Shown one piece after another: positions 1 to 8,684 of a DNA stretch of 39,384 nucleotides. Where the stretch lies: contig NZ_VDFV01000037.1 of assembly GCF_006152145.1 (NCBI RefSeq), positions 1 through 39,384 of the forward strand. The letters are read 5' to 3'. The notes under the pieces are model-generated. The model searched no databases and was not told the origin of the DNA. It saw only the letters and a list, made by a program, of their open reading frames with translations. The DNA comes from Rubellimicrobium roseum (GTDB taxonomy: Bacteria; Pseudomonadota; Alphaproteobacteria; Rhodobacterales; Rhodobacteraceae). Each line of letters begins with the position of its first letter. Position 1 is the first letter of the stretch. Made by a program: the position numbers and the translations under genes.

Positions 1-123
1 GAACCCATGGAGGCCATCGAAGGCGTTCTCGGAGGGTCGGCCAAGGACATGCTCGACCAGGTCGCCTGGTACGCGAAGGTCCTGAAACAGGCCCGCCAGG
101 CCGAGACGCGGCAGGCCGCCTGA
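1..123 (+). CDS. 3' end of a probable NAD(P)H-dependent flavin reductase (5' part outside window)
   Basis: The frame is open from the first base and ends at a TGA at 121-123, giving the last 40 residues of a protein. The tail contains a helix of the form DMLDQVAWYAKVLKQAR, which resembles the C-terminal helix of small NADPH-dependent FMN reductase or flavodoxin-fold oxidoreductases. No nucleotide-binding motif is inside the window, so the family call rests on this helix only and is weak. The next gene begins 82 bases downstream on the same strand, so the two could be co-transcribed. Confidence 0.4.
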   Translation, partial: EPMEAIEGVLGGSAKDMLDQVAWYAKVLKQARQAETRQAA

Positions 124-205
124 CCAGCGTCCACTCGGCCCGCCCCGCGATCCCAGGGACGACTGACCGCCGCACGGCCGACCATTCCAGCAACGGAGTC
201 CGAAG

Positions 206-526
206 ATGCAACTTCCTCCAGCTATCGACGCCTTCTTCGAGGCCGAGACGCGCAACGACGTATCCACGGTCGAGGCGGCCTTCTCGCAGGACGCCACCGT
301 CAAGGACGAAGGGGCGGAACATTCGGGATCCGAGGCCATCGGTGCCTGGTGGCGGGCCGCCAAGGCCAAGTACCGGCATGTGGCCGAACCACTCGACGCG
401 ACCGCCACGGACGGCCGGACCGTGGTGCGCGCCCGTGTCACCGGACAGTTCCCCGGAAGCCCGGCGACGCTGACCTTCGCCTTCACGCTCGCGGACGACC
501 GCATCGCCCGGCTGGAGATCGGGTGA
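206..526 (+). CDS. NTF2-like / SnoaL-like fold protein
   Basis: This 106-residue protein has the size and layout of a single NTF2-like (cone-fold) domain. It opens with a helix ([16 protein letters not shown]), followed by a segment with the family's usual 'A.F..DA.V.D' pattern near residues 25-34 and a 'G..AI..WW' helix near residues 42-50. The second half alternates short beta strands and ends in RIARLEIG. Members act as small enzymes or binding proteins, and no catalytic residues can be assigned here. A GGAG element lies upstream of the ATG. The stop overlaps the ATG of a broken short-chain dehydrogenase (TGATG); intact NTF2-like/dehydrogenase pairs like this are common, so the protein probably once worked with that enzyme. 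Confidence 0.8.
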   Translation: MQLPPAIDAFFEAETRNDVSTVEAAFSQDATVKDEGAEHSGSEAIGAWWRAAKAKYRHVAEPLDATATDGRTVVRARVTGQFPGSPATLTFAFTLADDRIARLEIG

Positions 527-663
527 TGCAGGGCTTCCTTTCCCTGGCTGGCAAGCGTGCGCTCGTCACCTCCGGCACGAGGGGCGCGGGCGCGGCGACC
601 GTGGGTCTCTTTCGCGAGCTCGGGGCGCAGGTGCTGACAACGGCGCGCTCGCGCCGGACCTGA
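526..663 (+). pseudogene. Truncated short-chain dehydrogenase/reductase (N-terminal Rossmann segment only)
   Basis: The ATG overlaps the stop of the preceding gene (TGATG). Only 45 residues are encoded before a TGA at 661-663. They read as the first beta-alpha-beta unit of an SDR enzyme: [16 protein letters not shown] holds the TGxxxGxG-type nucleotide-binding loop (here with S after T), and a second strand with [10 protein letters not shown] follows. An intact SDR has about 250 residues and a YxxxK catalytic motif, and none is present downstream. A frame shifted relative to the dehydrogenase continues to a stop at 720-722 ([14 protein letters not shown] and a few more residues), possibly the remains of the 3' end after an internal deletion. 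The gene is very probably dead. Confidence 0.7.
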
Positions 664-849
664 CGCGATCGATCGTGCATTGGGTCGAGGAGATGTGTCC
701 CAGCGCCCTGGAGCCCACCTGAATGCCGGCGATGGCTGCGCCGGATCGGTGCGACGGTTGCAGGACTCGCCCGGCGCGGGGGCGCACCCCTCCACCTCCT
801 GTCCGACGAGCCTCGCCTGCTCTGACGACACCGACCGGCTTTGCGATCC

Positions 850-3834
850 TCATGAGATTCGGCCCGCAGAGACACGGCGCAGCACGCGCGACAGGTCCTC
901 GACCGCATAGGGTTTCTGGAGCAGCTCGAACCCGTGCCGGCCCTCGTCGGCCAGCACCTCGCTGTAGCCTGACGTGAGCACGATCGGGAGGCCAGGGTAG
1001 CGGCGTCGGATCTCATGCCCGAGCTCCATGCCACTCATCCCGGGCATGACCACATCGGAGAACACGACGTCGAAGCCGCCACCGTTCTCGGCCAGGCGAG
1101 CCAGTGCCTCTTCGGCATTCACGGCCCAGGTGGTCTCGTAGCCAAGATCCTGGAGAAGCTGCGTCGAGAAGGTGCCAACCTCCGTGTTGTCCTCGACCAC
1201 CAGGATCCGGCGGCCCTGGCCCTGCTCGGCCGCGTCAGCCCGGCGGGTCTCGGCCGGACCTGTGACCTCCCCATGCTCGACCTGCGGCAGGTACAAGGTG
1301 AAGCTGGTGCCGCGCCCGAGCTGACTCGTCACCCGCAGGTCGCCACCAGACTGCTTGGCGAAGCCGTAGACCTGCGACAGGCCGAGGCCGGTGCCCTTGC
1401 CCACGTCCTTGGTCGTGAAGAAGGGCTCGAAGATGCGAGAAAGATGCTCGGGCGGGATGCCGGCGCCCGTGTCCGTGATGGACATGGTGACGAACGCCCC
1501 GGTCTGGCCGCTTCGCTCCCCATCGGCCGGCACAGCGGACACGCGCTCGACCCGGACCGTCAGCCTGCCTTCGCCGTCCATCGCGTCGCGGGCGTTCACC
1601 GCCATGTTGACCAGCGCGGTTTCGAACTGGCCGACATCGGCCTCGACGAGGCAACGCTCGGGGCTGACCTCGGTCACGACCTGGATCCTCCCGCCCAGGA
1701 TCGTGCGAAGCATGTCGTTGAGCGCCTGCACCCGTTCGGACGCGTCGAACACCTCGGGCTTGAGCGCCTGGCGACGTGCAAAGGCCAGAAGCTGCCCCGT
1801 GAGCTTGGCGGCCCGGTCCACCGTGTCCGAGATCGCGTCCAGGTAGATGCGCCGCCGTTCATCCGCGAGGTCGGGCCGGCGCAGAAGGCCGGCCGAGGAG
1901 CGGATGACGGTCAGGAGGTTGTTGAAGTCGTGGGCCACGCCGCCCGTGAGTTGGCCCACCGCCTCCATCTTCTGCGCCTGGCGCAGGGCTTCCTGGGCGG
2001 CCTCAAGCGCCTCTTGGGCCCGAACCCGATCGGAGACGTCGTAGGCCGTCTGGAAGGCCCCGACCCGGTTGCCATTCCGGTCGCGCAACACGTTGAAGCG
2101 GACCTCGTAGCTCACCCGCTCGTGGGCGGCATCGCCGAACTCCTCGACGATCATGAACTCCTCGCCGGCCAGCGCGCGATCCCAGTTCCTGGCCACCTGC
2201 GCCTGATGCTCCGGCAGATCGGCGATCAGGTCGAGAAGGTGGTCCCCGAGCTTGGGCCGTCTGCCGTAGACCCGCTCGAGCTCGGCGGCGTTGGCCCTGT
2301 TGATGGCCAGGATACGATAATCGAGGTCGCAGGCCAGGACGGCGGCCTTGGTGCTCTCCACCACGTCGGCGAGCACCTGGCGCGCGGCGAGGGCATCGGC
2401 GACGCGCTCCTCCAGGGTCTCGTTCAGGTCGCGCAGCGCCGCTTCGACGCGCTTGTAGGCATCGATGTCGACCACGACGCACAGCGCGCCGATGACCTGC
2501 CCGGCTGCATCGCGCAACGGGACCCCGCTCACGCGGGTCCAGGTCTCTCGGCCGCCCGGCGCCTGGTGGAGGTATTCGGCATCCCGGACCAGTTCGCCGC
2601 GGAGCGCCCGTGCGCCGGGGTACATGTTGGGTCGGATCCGCTGGCCCTGTTCGTCGTATCCGATCCACCGCTCCTGCGCGGCGGGGAGGCGTGACGGGAT
2701 GACAGCTTCGGGCACGATCTGGCCGTAGGCCGAGTTGTGCATCAAGGGCTGCGCGTCCCGGTCCACGACGATGACCCCCACCGGCAGATGCTCGACCAGA
2801 GTCGCCAGCACGGCCCGTTCCCGGGCGAGGCGCTCCTCGCTCTCCCGCAACGCCGTTTCGGCCTTCGCGCGCTCGACGGCGTCCCAGGTGCGTGCGGCGA
2901 CCTCCTCGATCAGCGCCACCTCCTCTGGCGACCAGTTACGGACCTCGCGGAAGTTGACATAGAAGGAAGCCGTGAAGCGGCCGTCGCGGACGAGCGGCAC
3001 CGATACATAGGACCGGGTCTCGATCGCGGCCCAGGTCGCCTGAACCTGTCCCGGGTCGGCCTGAACGTCGGCGCAGATCTCGGTCCGTCCCTTCCGCTGG
3101 CGCATGATGCTGTCGGAGCCGAACTCCGCCAGCGAGAACCGGCCCAGGATCGGCTCGACGCCGTCGGCGTAGCAGGCCTCGCACAGGATGGTCTCGTCGT
3201 CGTCCTGCACCTCACTGTAGCCCGCCCGGATGGCTCCCAGATGTCGACCGAGCGCCTCGACGGCCGCCGACATGATGGCACGGGGGCTGCTCAGGCCCCG
3301 CAGCCGCTCCTCGAACCCCAGCCAGAAGGCCTGCTGCCGGTCAGCGAGCACCTGCCGGGTCGTTTCGGTGCAAACGCAGAACATGCCTGCCACACGCCCA
3401 TGCGTGTCGCGCACGGGCGAGTAGGAGAACGTGAACCAGGTCTGCTCGTCGAAGCCCTTGCGGTTCATGAGGAGCGGCAGGTCCTCACGGTAGGTGGCCT
3501 CGCCGGCCAAGGCCGCGTCGATCAGGGGGGCGATGTCGGGCCAGATCTCGGACCAGATGTCGCGGAAGCGCGCGCCCAGAGCATGGGGGTGCTTGGCCCC
3601 GAGGGTCTCGGCATAGGCGTCATTGTAGAGGAAGCCCAACTCCTCCCCCCAAGCCACGAACATCGGAAAGCGCGAGCCGAGGAGCAGGCCCACCACCGAG
3701 CGCAACGACTGCGGCCAGGTCTCGGGGTGGCCCAGGGGTGATGTGGACCAGTCATGGGCCCGCATCAACGCGCCCATCCGGCCACCATCTGCGAGGAAGC
3801 CGAGGCCCGTCCCGGCGCCGACGCTACCGTGCAT
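850..3834 (-). CDS. Hybrid sensor histidine kinase (PAS-GAF-PAS-PAS-HisKA-HATPase-REC)
   Basis: A cytoplasmic hybrid two-component kinase of about 994 residues with no membrane segment. Domains in order: PAS about 55-165, GAF about 170-325, PAS about 340-462, PAS about 490-605, HisKA with phospho-acceptor His635 in GGVAHDFNN, HATPase with an N box ([10 protein letters not shown]) and G boxes ([16 protein letters not shown]), then a receiver domain with phospho-acceptor Asp927 in [11 protein letters not shown] and the conserved Lys in LLQKPY. A short coiled coil joins the last PAS to HisKA. The start at 3834 is preferred because AAGGA sits 8 bases upstream; an ATG at 3882 would add 16 residues. 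The start overlaps the end of the ParD-like gene by 11 bases. No separate response regulator lies nearby, so the output partner is unknown. The ligand or light signal cannot be read from the sequence. Confidence 0.93.
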   Translation of the reverse strand: MHGSVGAGTGLGFLADGGRMGALMRAHDWSTSPLGHPETWPQSLRSVVGLLLGSRFPMFVAWGEELGFLYNDAYAETLGAKHPHALGARFRDIWSEIWPDIAPLIDAALAGEATYREDLPLLMNRKGFDEQTWFTFSYSPVRDTHGRVAGMFCVCTETTRQVLADRQQAFWLGFEERLRGLSSPRAIMSAAVEALGRHLGAIRAGYSEVQDDDETILCEACYADGVEPILGRFSLAEFGSDSIMRQRKGRTEICADVQADPGQVQATWAAIETRSYVSVPLVRDGRFTASFYVNFREVRNWSPEEVALIEEVAARTWDAVERAKAETALRESEERLARERAVLATLVEHLPVGVIVVDRDAQPLMHNSAYGQIVPEAVIPSRLPAAQERWIGYDEQGQRIRPNMYPGARALRGELVRDAEYLHQAPGGRETWTRVSGVPLRDAAGQVIGALCVVVDIDAYKRVEAALRDLNETLEERVADALAARQVLADVVESTKAAVLACDLDYRILAINRANAAELERVYGRRPKLGDHLLDLIADLPEHQAQVARNWDRALAGEEFMIVEEFGDAAHERVSYEVRFNVLRDRNGNRVGAFQTAYDVSDRVRAQEALEAAQEALRQAQKMEAVGQLTGGVAHDFNNLLTVIRSSAGLLRRPDLADERRRIYLDAISDTVDRAAKLTGQLLAFARRQALKPEVFDASERVQALNDMLRTILGGRIQVVTEVSPERCLVEADVGQFETALVNMAVNARDAMDGEGRLTVRVERVSAVPADGERSGQTGAFVTMSITDTGAGIPPEHLSRIFEPFFTTKDVGKGTGLGLSQVYGFAKQSGGDLRVTSQLGRGTSFTLYLPQVEHGEVTGPAETRRADAAEQGQGRRILVVEDNTEVGTFSTQLLQDLGYETTWAVNAEEALARLAENGGGFDVVFSDVVMPGMSGMELGHEIRRRYPGLPIVLTSGYSEVLADEGRHGFELLQKPYAVEDLSRVLRRVSAGRIS

Positions 3835-4018
3835 GATGCTGATCCTTTGCGAAGGCGCTCGTCCGTCGCTCGTCTCGGCCATGCTGCCGTTGCAGCCGGC
3901 GCAAGCCGGCGCGAACGGCCTCGCCGGCGGTCCGGTGCCGGCCGGAGGCGACCTGCGTTCGGATGAACGAATTCAGCTCGGCCGTGAGGGACAGGTTGCG
4001 GGTCTGGTCCGTGAACAT
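3824..4018 (-). CDS. Orphan ParD/CopG-like antitoxin, probably truncated
   Basis: A 64-residue protein whose first 45 residues match the ribbon-helix-helix region of ParD antitoxins: a strand NLSLTAELNSFI, then TQVASGRHRTAGEAVRAGLRRLQ, the usual 'V.SGR..SA.E.VR.GLR.L' pattern. ParD proteins are normally about 80-95 residues, with a C-terminal tail that wraps the ParE toxin. Here the tail is short, basic and unlike the family ([16 protein letters not shown]). No ParE gene follows: the next gene, overlapping by 11 bases, is the hybrid kinase. An in-frame GTG at 4033 would add five residues. It is either a decayed toxin-antitoxin remnant or a small DNA-binding protein now tied to expression of the kinase. 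Confidence 0.6.
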   Translation of the reverse strand: MFTDQTRNLSLTAELNSFIRTQVASGRHRTAGEAVRAGLRRLQRQHGRDERRTSAFAKDQHHAR

Positions 4019-4192
4019 CCCGCTACGTTCCACGAAGCCCGAGGGCTGTCAAAGACAGGTTATGATTGCCCCCGTGTCTTCGACGGATCGCTCACCGGAC
4101 TCCTCGGCCCCGTCCTGGGCCGGCCATTTCGGACCGACTGGAAGGTTATTCGATGGTTCAAGACCTCTGGCGGTTGCAGGAAGCGCTGATCC

Positions 4193-4672
4193 TTATCCCC
4201 GCCGGGCCGCCTCGATCGCGGCGACGTCGATCTTGCGCATGGTCATCATGGCCTCGAAGGCGCGCTTCGCCTCCTGCCCACCCAAGGCCAGGGCCTCGGT
4301 CAGCACGCGCGGCGTGATCTGCCAGTTCACGCCCCAGCGGTCCTTGCACCAGCCGCAGGCGCTCTCTTGGCCGCCGTTGCCGACGATGGCGTTCCAGTAG
4401 CGGTCGGTCTCCTCCTGGTCCTCCGTCGCGACCTGGAAGGAGAACGCCTCCGTGTGCGGGAAGACCGGCCCCCCGTTGAGGCCGAGGCAGGGGATCCCCA
4501 GCACCGTAAACTCGACGGTGAGGACATCACCGGCCTTGCCGGACGGAAAGTCGCTGGGCGCGCGATGGACGGCGCGGACCGAGCTGTCGGGGAAGGTCTC
4601 GGCGTAGAAGCTGGCCGCCGCTTCGGCGTCCTTGTCGTACCACAGGCAGATCGTGTTCTTGGGGGTGGTCAT
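4193..4672 (-). CDS. VOC-family protein, PhnB/3-demethylubiquinone methyltransferase-like
   Basis: This protein of about 159 residues has the PhnB-type vicinal-oxygen-chelate fold. It opens with NTICLWYDKDAEAAASFYAETFP, has the family's GIPCLGLNGGP strand near the middle, and the 'Y.N.IVGNGG.E..CGWCKDRWGVNWQI.P' block near residues 95-120. The last 25 residues form the usual helix (AKRAFEAMMTMRKIDVAAIEAA). Members are often annotated as methyltransferases, but most are metal-free or have unknown function, so no reaction is assigned. The start at 4672 follows AGGAGG by seven bases. It is the last gene of a likely three-gene minus-strand group with the hydrolase and the second VOC gene. Confidence 0.9.
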   Translation of the reverse strand: MTTPKNTICLWYDKDAEAAASFYAETFPDSSVRAVHRAPSDFPSGKAGDVLTVEFTVLGIPCLGLNGGPVFPHTEAFSFQVATEDQEETDRYWNAIVGNGGQESACGWCKDRWGVNWQITPRVLTEALALGGQEAKRAFEAMMTMRKIDVAAIEAARRG

Positions 4673-4740
4673 CGTGTCCTCCTGAAGTCGCATGGCGCGC
4701 GGCCAAGGCAGTCCCCGGCTTCTCTGGCGAGCGGTAACTC

Positions 4741-5589
4741 TCAGTCGAACATGCCCTTGGGAGTCTCGCCCTGCAGAAACGGCTCGATCAGCATGTGCAG
4801 GAGCTCAGGCTGGCTCATGACCGCCGTGTGCGAGGTGGCGGGCAGCACGGCCAGACGCGAGGCGGGGAGGGGCTGGCCCATGTCGCCCATGTCGCCTCCG
4901 CCCAGACGGCGCAGCATGGCCACGGCGTGCTCCAGCGTGACCACGTCGGCGTCGCCCACCATCAGGAGGACAGGCGCCTGAAGGTTCCGAACGTCCTCGT
5001 CCCAGTTCATGGGCTCGTGCTCGAGCGCGATCATGCGCTCCGCAAAGGCGCGGAAGCCCTCCGGGTTGGGCGACATCTCGCGAAACGAGGCCTCCATGGG
5101 CGTGCCCGCGAACATCTCGGGCGTCATCTGCGGGATCATGGCCACCATCTCCGGCTGCCAACCGCTCTCGTCGTAGGAGATGGAAGCCAACGCAAGCTGG
5201 TCCACCTTCTCGGGGTGGCGGATGGCGAGTTGCAGCCCCACGCCGGCTCCCATGGAATAGCCGAACACATCGGCCCGCCCGAGGTCCACCGCCTCCAGGA
5301 AGGCCGCGACGTCATCGGCGAGCGCCTCGTAGGTGATGGGCCGGTCGATGTCGTTGGTACGCCCGTGTCCCTGCATCTCGACGGCATAGACCTGGTGCGT
5401 CTCGGCCAGCATGGGGATGATCGGGCCCATGGCAGGGATGTTCATGTAGGCGCCGTGCAGCACGATCAGCGGCTCGCCCTCGCCTGAGACCTCGTAGTAC
5501 ATCCGCAGGCCGTTGACCTCCGCGATCTCGGCTCGAGCCAGCGTGGCCGGGGTGGTCAGCAGGACTGCGGCAAGGGTGCTTCGGATCAT
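4741..5589 (-). CDS. Exported alpha/beta-hydrolase
   Basis: A 282-residue alpha/beta-hydrolase with a Sec-type signal peptide (about residues 1-20, cleavage near LARA/EIAE). It is therefore probably periplasmic, which is less usual for this family. The oxyanion region is VLHGAY at about 43-48, the nucleophile is Ser112 in GYSMG, the acid is Asp213 or Asp215 in MVGDADVV, and the base is His254 in ATSHTAVM. The substrate cannot be inferred; proline-iminopeptidase-like and epoxide-hydrolase-like enzymes share the layout. GGAGA precedes the start. The gene sits between two VOC-fold genes on the same strand, with gaps of 76 and 68 bases, and is probably controlled with them by the divergent HxlR-type gene. 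Confidence 0.9.
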   Translation of the reverse strand: MIRSTLAAVLLTTPATLARAEIAEVNGLRMYYEVSGEGEPLIVLHGAYMNIPAMGPIIPMLAETHQVYAVEMQGHGRTNDIDRPITYEALADDVAAFLEAVDLGRADVFGYSMGAGVGLQLAIRHPEKVDQLALASISYDESGWQPEMVAMIPQMTPEMFAGTPMEASFREMSPNPEGFRAFAERMIALEHEPMNWDEDVRNLQAPVLLMVGDADVVTLEHAVAMLRRLGGGDMGDMGQPLPASRLAVLPATSHTAVMSQPELLHMLIEPFLQGETPKGMFD

Positions 5590-5665
5590 CGATCATCTCC
5601 GTGAAGAAGGACGTTTGTCGGTGGGGCGCCTCCCTCGGGCGGCGGATCGAGGGAGCACGATCGTG

Positions 5666-6103
5666 TCAGGCGGCCACGCCCCAGGCCTTCATGGCGCGTT
5701 CGACATCCATCCACATGATCTCGAGGACGTTGCCGTCGGGGTCCGAGACGGAGCGGCCGTACATGAAGTCGCCCATCTCCTGCGTGTTGTCGTTGTCGGT
5801 GCCCCCATGGGCGAGGGCGCGCTCCACGAAGGCGTCCACCTCGGCGGCCGAGGTCCGGGACAGGCACACGAGCGCGCCGACCGTGCCTTCGGGCGCCACG
5901 GGGCGGGGTGAGAAGCCTGCGAATCTTTCGCGGTCCAGGATCATGAGGTGGATGGCATCGGACACGCTCACCATGAGGGTATCGGGTCCGCAGAACCGTT
6001 CGTCGAAGGCGAAGCCCAAGCCCGCATAGAAGGCGCGGGCGCGGGCGATATCGATCGAGGGCAGGTTCACGAAGATCATCTGGGGCGGGATGGCTGCGGT
6101 CAT
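5666..6103 (-). CDS. VOC-family (glyoxalase/extradiol-dioxygenase fold) protein
   Basis: A protein of about 145 residues with two beta-alpha-beta-beta-beta modules. The first opens MIFVNLPSIDIARARAFYAGLGF, the usual glyoxalase-like start. The second ends in DFMYGRSVSDPDGNVLEIMWMD, the 'D.F.D.PDGN..E..W' signature of the family. The 'GGTDNDNTQEMGDFMYG' region is typical of the subgroup annotated as lactoylglutathione-lyase relatives of unknown function. The start at 6103 is preferred because AGGAG lies a few bases upstream. It is the first gene of the minus-strand group that runs on to the exported hydrolase, and it is divergent from the HxlR-like regulator, whose operator lies 64-89 bases upstream of this start. 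Confidence 0.9.
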   Translation of the reverse strand: MTAAIPPQMIFVNLPSIDIARARAFYAGLGFAFDERFCGPDTLMVSVSDAIHLMILDRERFAGFSPRPVAPEGTVGALVCLSRTSAAEVDAFVERALAHGGTDNDNTQEMGDFMYGRSVSDPDGNVLEIMWMDVERAMKAWGVAA

Positions 6104-6166
6104 GACGGGCTCCTGTGGATTCGAGGCGGGTCGAGATCGTGCTTGCAGGCTGCGCCATGTTGTCTC

Positions 6167-6192
6167 ATATTGCAATCACTAAGTTGCAATAT
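6167..6192. promoter_or_regulatory. Divergent operator: 9-bp perfect inverted repeat plus a third half-site
   Basis: ATATTGCAA at 6167-6175 and TTGCAATAT at 6184-6192 form a perfect inverted repeat with an 8-base spacer. A further ATGCAAT follows at 6191-6197. This AT-rich block stands out in very GC-rich surroundings and lies between the divergent VOC and HxlR-like genes. Winged-helix HxlR proteins bind dyads of this kind as dimers. On the minus strand TTGCAT and CAATAT, about 18 bases apart, could be the -35 and -10 elements, so a bound regulator would block the VOC/hydrolase promoter. The binding protein is inferred from position. Confidence 0.65.
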
Positions 6193-6218
6193 GCAATTAA
6201 AATGGCTGGAGGTCGTCC

Positions 6219-6893
6219 ATGGACCGCAAACGGAGCTACGACGACGGTTGCGCCTTTGCCCAGGCGCTGGACCTCGTCGGCGAGCGCTGGGCGCTTCTCG
6301 TCATGCGCGAGCTCATGTTCGGGCCCAGGCGCTTCACGGACCTGAAGGAAAGCCTGACCGGCATCGCCACGAACGTGCTGACCCAGCGCCTGGCCGGGCT
6401 GGAGGCAGCAGGGATCGTCCGGCAGGTCGACCTGCCCCGGCCCGCGCGCGGCAAGGCCTATGCGCTGACCCCCTGGGGCCAAGCCTTCCGCGAGCCTTTG
6501 CGGGTCATGGGAGCCTGGGCCTCGAGGTCGCCGCTCCTGCGCCTTGACCGGCCGCTCAGTGCGGCGGCGGCCATGCTGTCCTTGGGCAGCATGTTCGAGC
6601 CGGCGAAAGCAGGGAACCTGCGCGTCGCCGTGGACCTGCGCCTGCCGGACGGGGATTTCGCAGTGCGGGTCGAGGCGGGTCGACTCTCGGTCGAGCCGGG
6701 GCGCCACCCCGATCCCGACGCGGTGGTCAGGGGGGATCAGAATGCGCTCCTGCCCGTGCTGTATGCGGGCCAGCCCGTGGCAGAGGCGGTGGCGGGTGGG
6801 GCGATGACGATCGAGGGAGATGCAACGGCGCTGGAGCGCCTCGCGCAGGCGTTCCGGAGTCCGGAGCCGATGGGAGAGGACATCAAGGCCTGA
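6219..6893 (+). CDS. HxlR-type winged-helix regulator with SCP2-like C-terminal domain
   Basis: This 224-residue regulator has an N-terminal HxlR winged helix (about residues 1-95): DGCAFAQALDLVGERWALLVMRELMFGPRRFTDL holds the usual 'A.D.VG.RW..L..REL..G.RRF..L' pattern, followed by GIATNVLTQRLAGLEAAGIV (recognition helix) and the wing. From about residue 110 a second domain resembles SCP2 sterol-carrier-like ligand domains, with strands LRVAVDLRLPDGDFAVRVEAGRLSV and an 'I.GD..AL..L...F' ending. Typical HxlR proteins lack this second domain and are about half the size, although HxlR-SCP2 fusions are known. It is divergent from the VOC/hydrolase group and probably represses it and itself through the dyad at 6167-6192. 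Confidence 0.88.
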   Translation: MDRKRSYDDGCAFAQALDLVGERWALLVMRELMFGPRRFTDLKESLTGIATNVLTQRLAGLEAAGIVRQVDLPRPARGKAYALTPWGQAFREPLRVMGAWASRSPLLRLDRPLSAAAAMLSLGSMFEPAKAGNLRVAVDLRLPDGDFAVRVEAGRLSVEPGRHPDPDAVVRGDQNALLPVLYAGQPVAEAVAGGAMTIEGDATALERLAQAFRSPEPMGEDIKA

Positions 6894-7385
6894 GGATCAG
6901 GGACGCGGTCCAAGTGGCCCGGCAGCGGACCGACCGGCGGGTTGCGGGTCTGCTGTAAATATGCATCGAGGCGGCGTGGCTTTGCGGTTGGTTCTGGATG
7001 CCGCGTCGCGATCAGTTCGGATCTTTGGCGGCGCCGGTTCGGCGCGGTCGGCCGCCTTGCCGGTCTGAAGGTGGCTCCGGGCCTCTGTTCCTGCTCGACT
7101 GCCAGCTTTCCTTGCGCGCCGGAACTCTCCAGTGAACTCCTGGCAGGATCGGGCTTCAAAGGCGGGATGTCACTGCGGGCCTGACGTTCCCCACGCCTCC
7201 GGACGGTCGCAGGGCGGGATCGGTGGTCACCCGAAGCCTGGCGCGCTGGAACAGGCACCCCCGTTCGAAGGGAACACGTGCAGATTGAGCGTTTACGGTG
7301 GCTACGCAATCCTACAGGGTGATGAGCGCCGGCCTTCGCGAAAAAGGCGACGGCACGAAGGAAATGTCAGCAAGGACGCCGGACA
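6894..7385. other. Intergenic stretch with no recognised gene
   Basis: This 492-base stretch separates the HxlR-like gene from the secreted hydrolase. Open frames in it are short, lack a convincing ribosome-binding site and resemble no family I know. It must hold the promoter of the gene starting at 7386, but no clear -35/-10 pair stands out. Confidence 0.5.
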
Positions 7386-8684
7386 ATGCCTTTCATTCCG
7401 ATCTCGAAACAGCTTCTCGCCACAACTGCGTTCTCGATGCTTCTGGCATCCGGCACTCATGCCGATCACTGGGCGGAAGCCCCGCCGGCGCAGCTTGGCG
7501 TGTCTGCGGAGCGGCTCGATCGCCTGACGGAGGTGATGCAGGGCTATGTCGATGATGGCGTCCTGCCCGGCATGGTGATCCTCGTCGCCAAGGATGGCCA
7601 GATCGCTTATCAGAGAGCGTTCGGTCACCAGAACATTGAGTCCCGGACGCCGATGGCCATGGACACGATCTTCCGCATCGCCTCCCAGACCAAGGCCATC
7701 ACATCGGCCGGTGTCCTGCTTCTCCAGGAGGAAGGCAAGCTGCTCCTCGACGATCCGGTGGGCAAGTACATGCCGGAATGGATGGAGACGACGGTCGCCG
7801 TCGCGAACGAGGAGGGCGGCTACTACGAGGTGCCGGCCAAGCGGCCGATCACCATCCGCGACCTGCTGACCCATACCTCGGGCATTCCCTACGGCGCCTG
7901 GCTCAACGGGCTGACCGACGACGCCTGGCAGGAGGCGGAGATCACCGGCTGGTACTTCGCCAGCGACGAGGAGCCGATCCGCGAGATCGTCCGACGGATG
8001 GCCGACCTGCCGATGATCGCCCAGCCTGGCACGGAATACCTCTACGGCAGCAACACCGACATCCTCGGTGCGCTGATCGAGGTCGTGTCGGGCCAGCCGC
8101 TGGACGAGTTCTTCCAGAGCCGTTTCTTCGATCCGATCGGAATGACCGACACGCACTTCTTCCTGCCCCAGGCCAAGGCGGACCGGCTCGCCACGGTCTA
8201 CGACATGACCGAGAACGGCCTGACTCCGGCAGGCGAGGCCGGCGCGATGTGGGACCAGGGCGACTACGTCGTAGGGCAGGGGCCCAACGTCACCTTTTCG
8301 GGTGGTGCGGGGCTGGTGTCGACGGCGCACGACTACGCCGCCTTTCTCGAGATGCTGCGGCAAGGCGGCCTCGCGCCAGACGGGGAGCGCATCCTGTCGC
8401 CCATGACGGTGACCCTGATGACGACCGACCACCTGGGCGGCATCGAGTTCAGCCCGGGCGCGGGGTTCAGCTACGGCTTCCAGGTTGCGCTCGACCCGGG
8501 AACACTTGGCTACCCGGTCAACGAGGGGGAGTTCGGTTGGGGAGGGGCATATCACTCCACCTACTGGGTCGACCCGGAAGAGGGCATGGTGGTGACCTAC
8601 TTCACCCAGCTCGGCGAAGACACGATGGACGTCGACGACCATGGCAAGCTCCGTGCCCTGATCTATCAGGCGATGGTGGAGTAG
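7386..8684 (+). CDS. Exported beta-lactamase-fold serine hydrolase (class C/EstB-like)
   Basis: A 432-residue serine hydrolase of the beta-lactamase/penicillin-binding-protein-like superfamily, with a signal peptide (about 1-26, cleavage near THA/DHW). The nucleophile and general base are Ser100 and Lys103 in the SQTK motif (RIASQTKAIT). The second motif, usually YxN, appears as Tyr-Gly-Ser in PGTEYLYGSNTD near residues 217-222, as in EstB-type esterases. The third motif region is GWGGAYHSTYWVDP near residue 385, with GGA in the place of the KTG triad. ITIRDLLTHTSGIP, a hallmark of the family, is near residues 155-168. The substitutions favour an esterase or peptidase over an antibiotic-degrading beta-lactamase, but the substrate is unknown. 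The gene stands alone, convergent with the esterase gene downstream. Confidence 0.92.
   Translation: MPFIPISKQLLATTAFSMLLASGTHADHWAEAPPAQLGVSAERLDRLTEVMQGYVDDGVLPGMVILVAKDGQIAYQRAFGHQNIESRTPMAMDTIFRIASQTKAITSAGVLLLQEEGKLLLDDPVGKYMPEWMETTVAVANEEGGYYEVPAKRPITIRDLLTHTSGIPYGAWLNGLTDDAWQEAEITGWYFASDEEPIREIVRRMADLPMIAQPGTEYLYGSNTDILGALIEVVSGQPLDEFFQSRFFDPIGMTDTHFFLPQAKADRLATVYDMTENGLTPAGEAGAMWDQGDYVVGQGPNVTFSGGAGLVSTAHDYAAFLEMLRQGGLAPDGERILSPMTVTLMTTDHLGGIEFSPGAGFSYGFQVALDPGTLGYPVNEGEFGWGGAYHSTYWVDPEEGMVVTYFTQLGEDTMDVDDHGKLRALIYQAMVE

Noticed and set aside
726-744. CCGGCG/CGCCGG hairpin as terminator of the sensor kinase gene
   Set aside because: Six-base stem, over 100 bases past the kinase stop and without a T-run; chance pairing is likely at this GC content.
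1015-2694. 559-codon frame antisense to the sensor kinase
   Set aside because: Mirror of the kinase gene with no recognisable domain; the kinase has all its motifs.
3824-4192. Complete ParDE toxin-antitoxin system
   Set aside because: Only the antitoxin-like part is present; neither strand next to it encodes a ParE-like protein.
7386-8684. Antibiotic-degrading class C beta-lactamase
   Set aside because: The second and third motifs (YxN, KTG) are replaced by esterase-like variants, so resistance is not supported.
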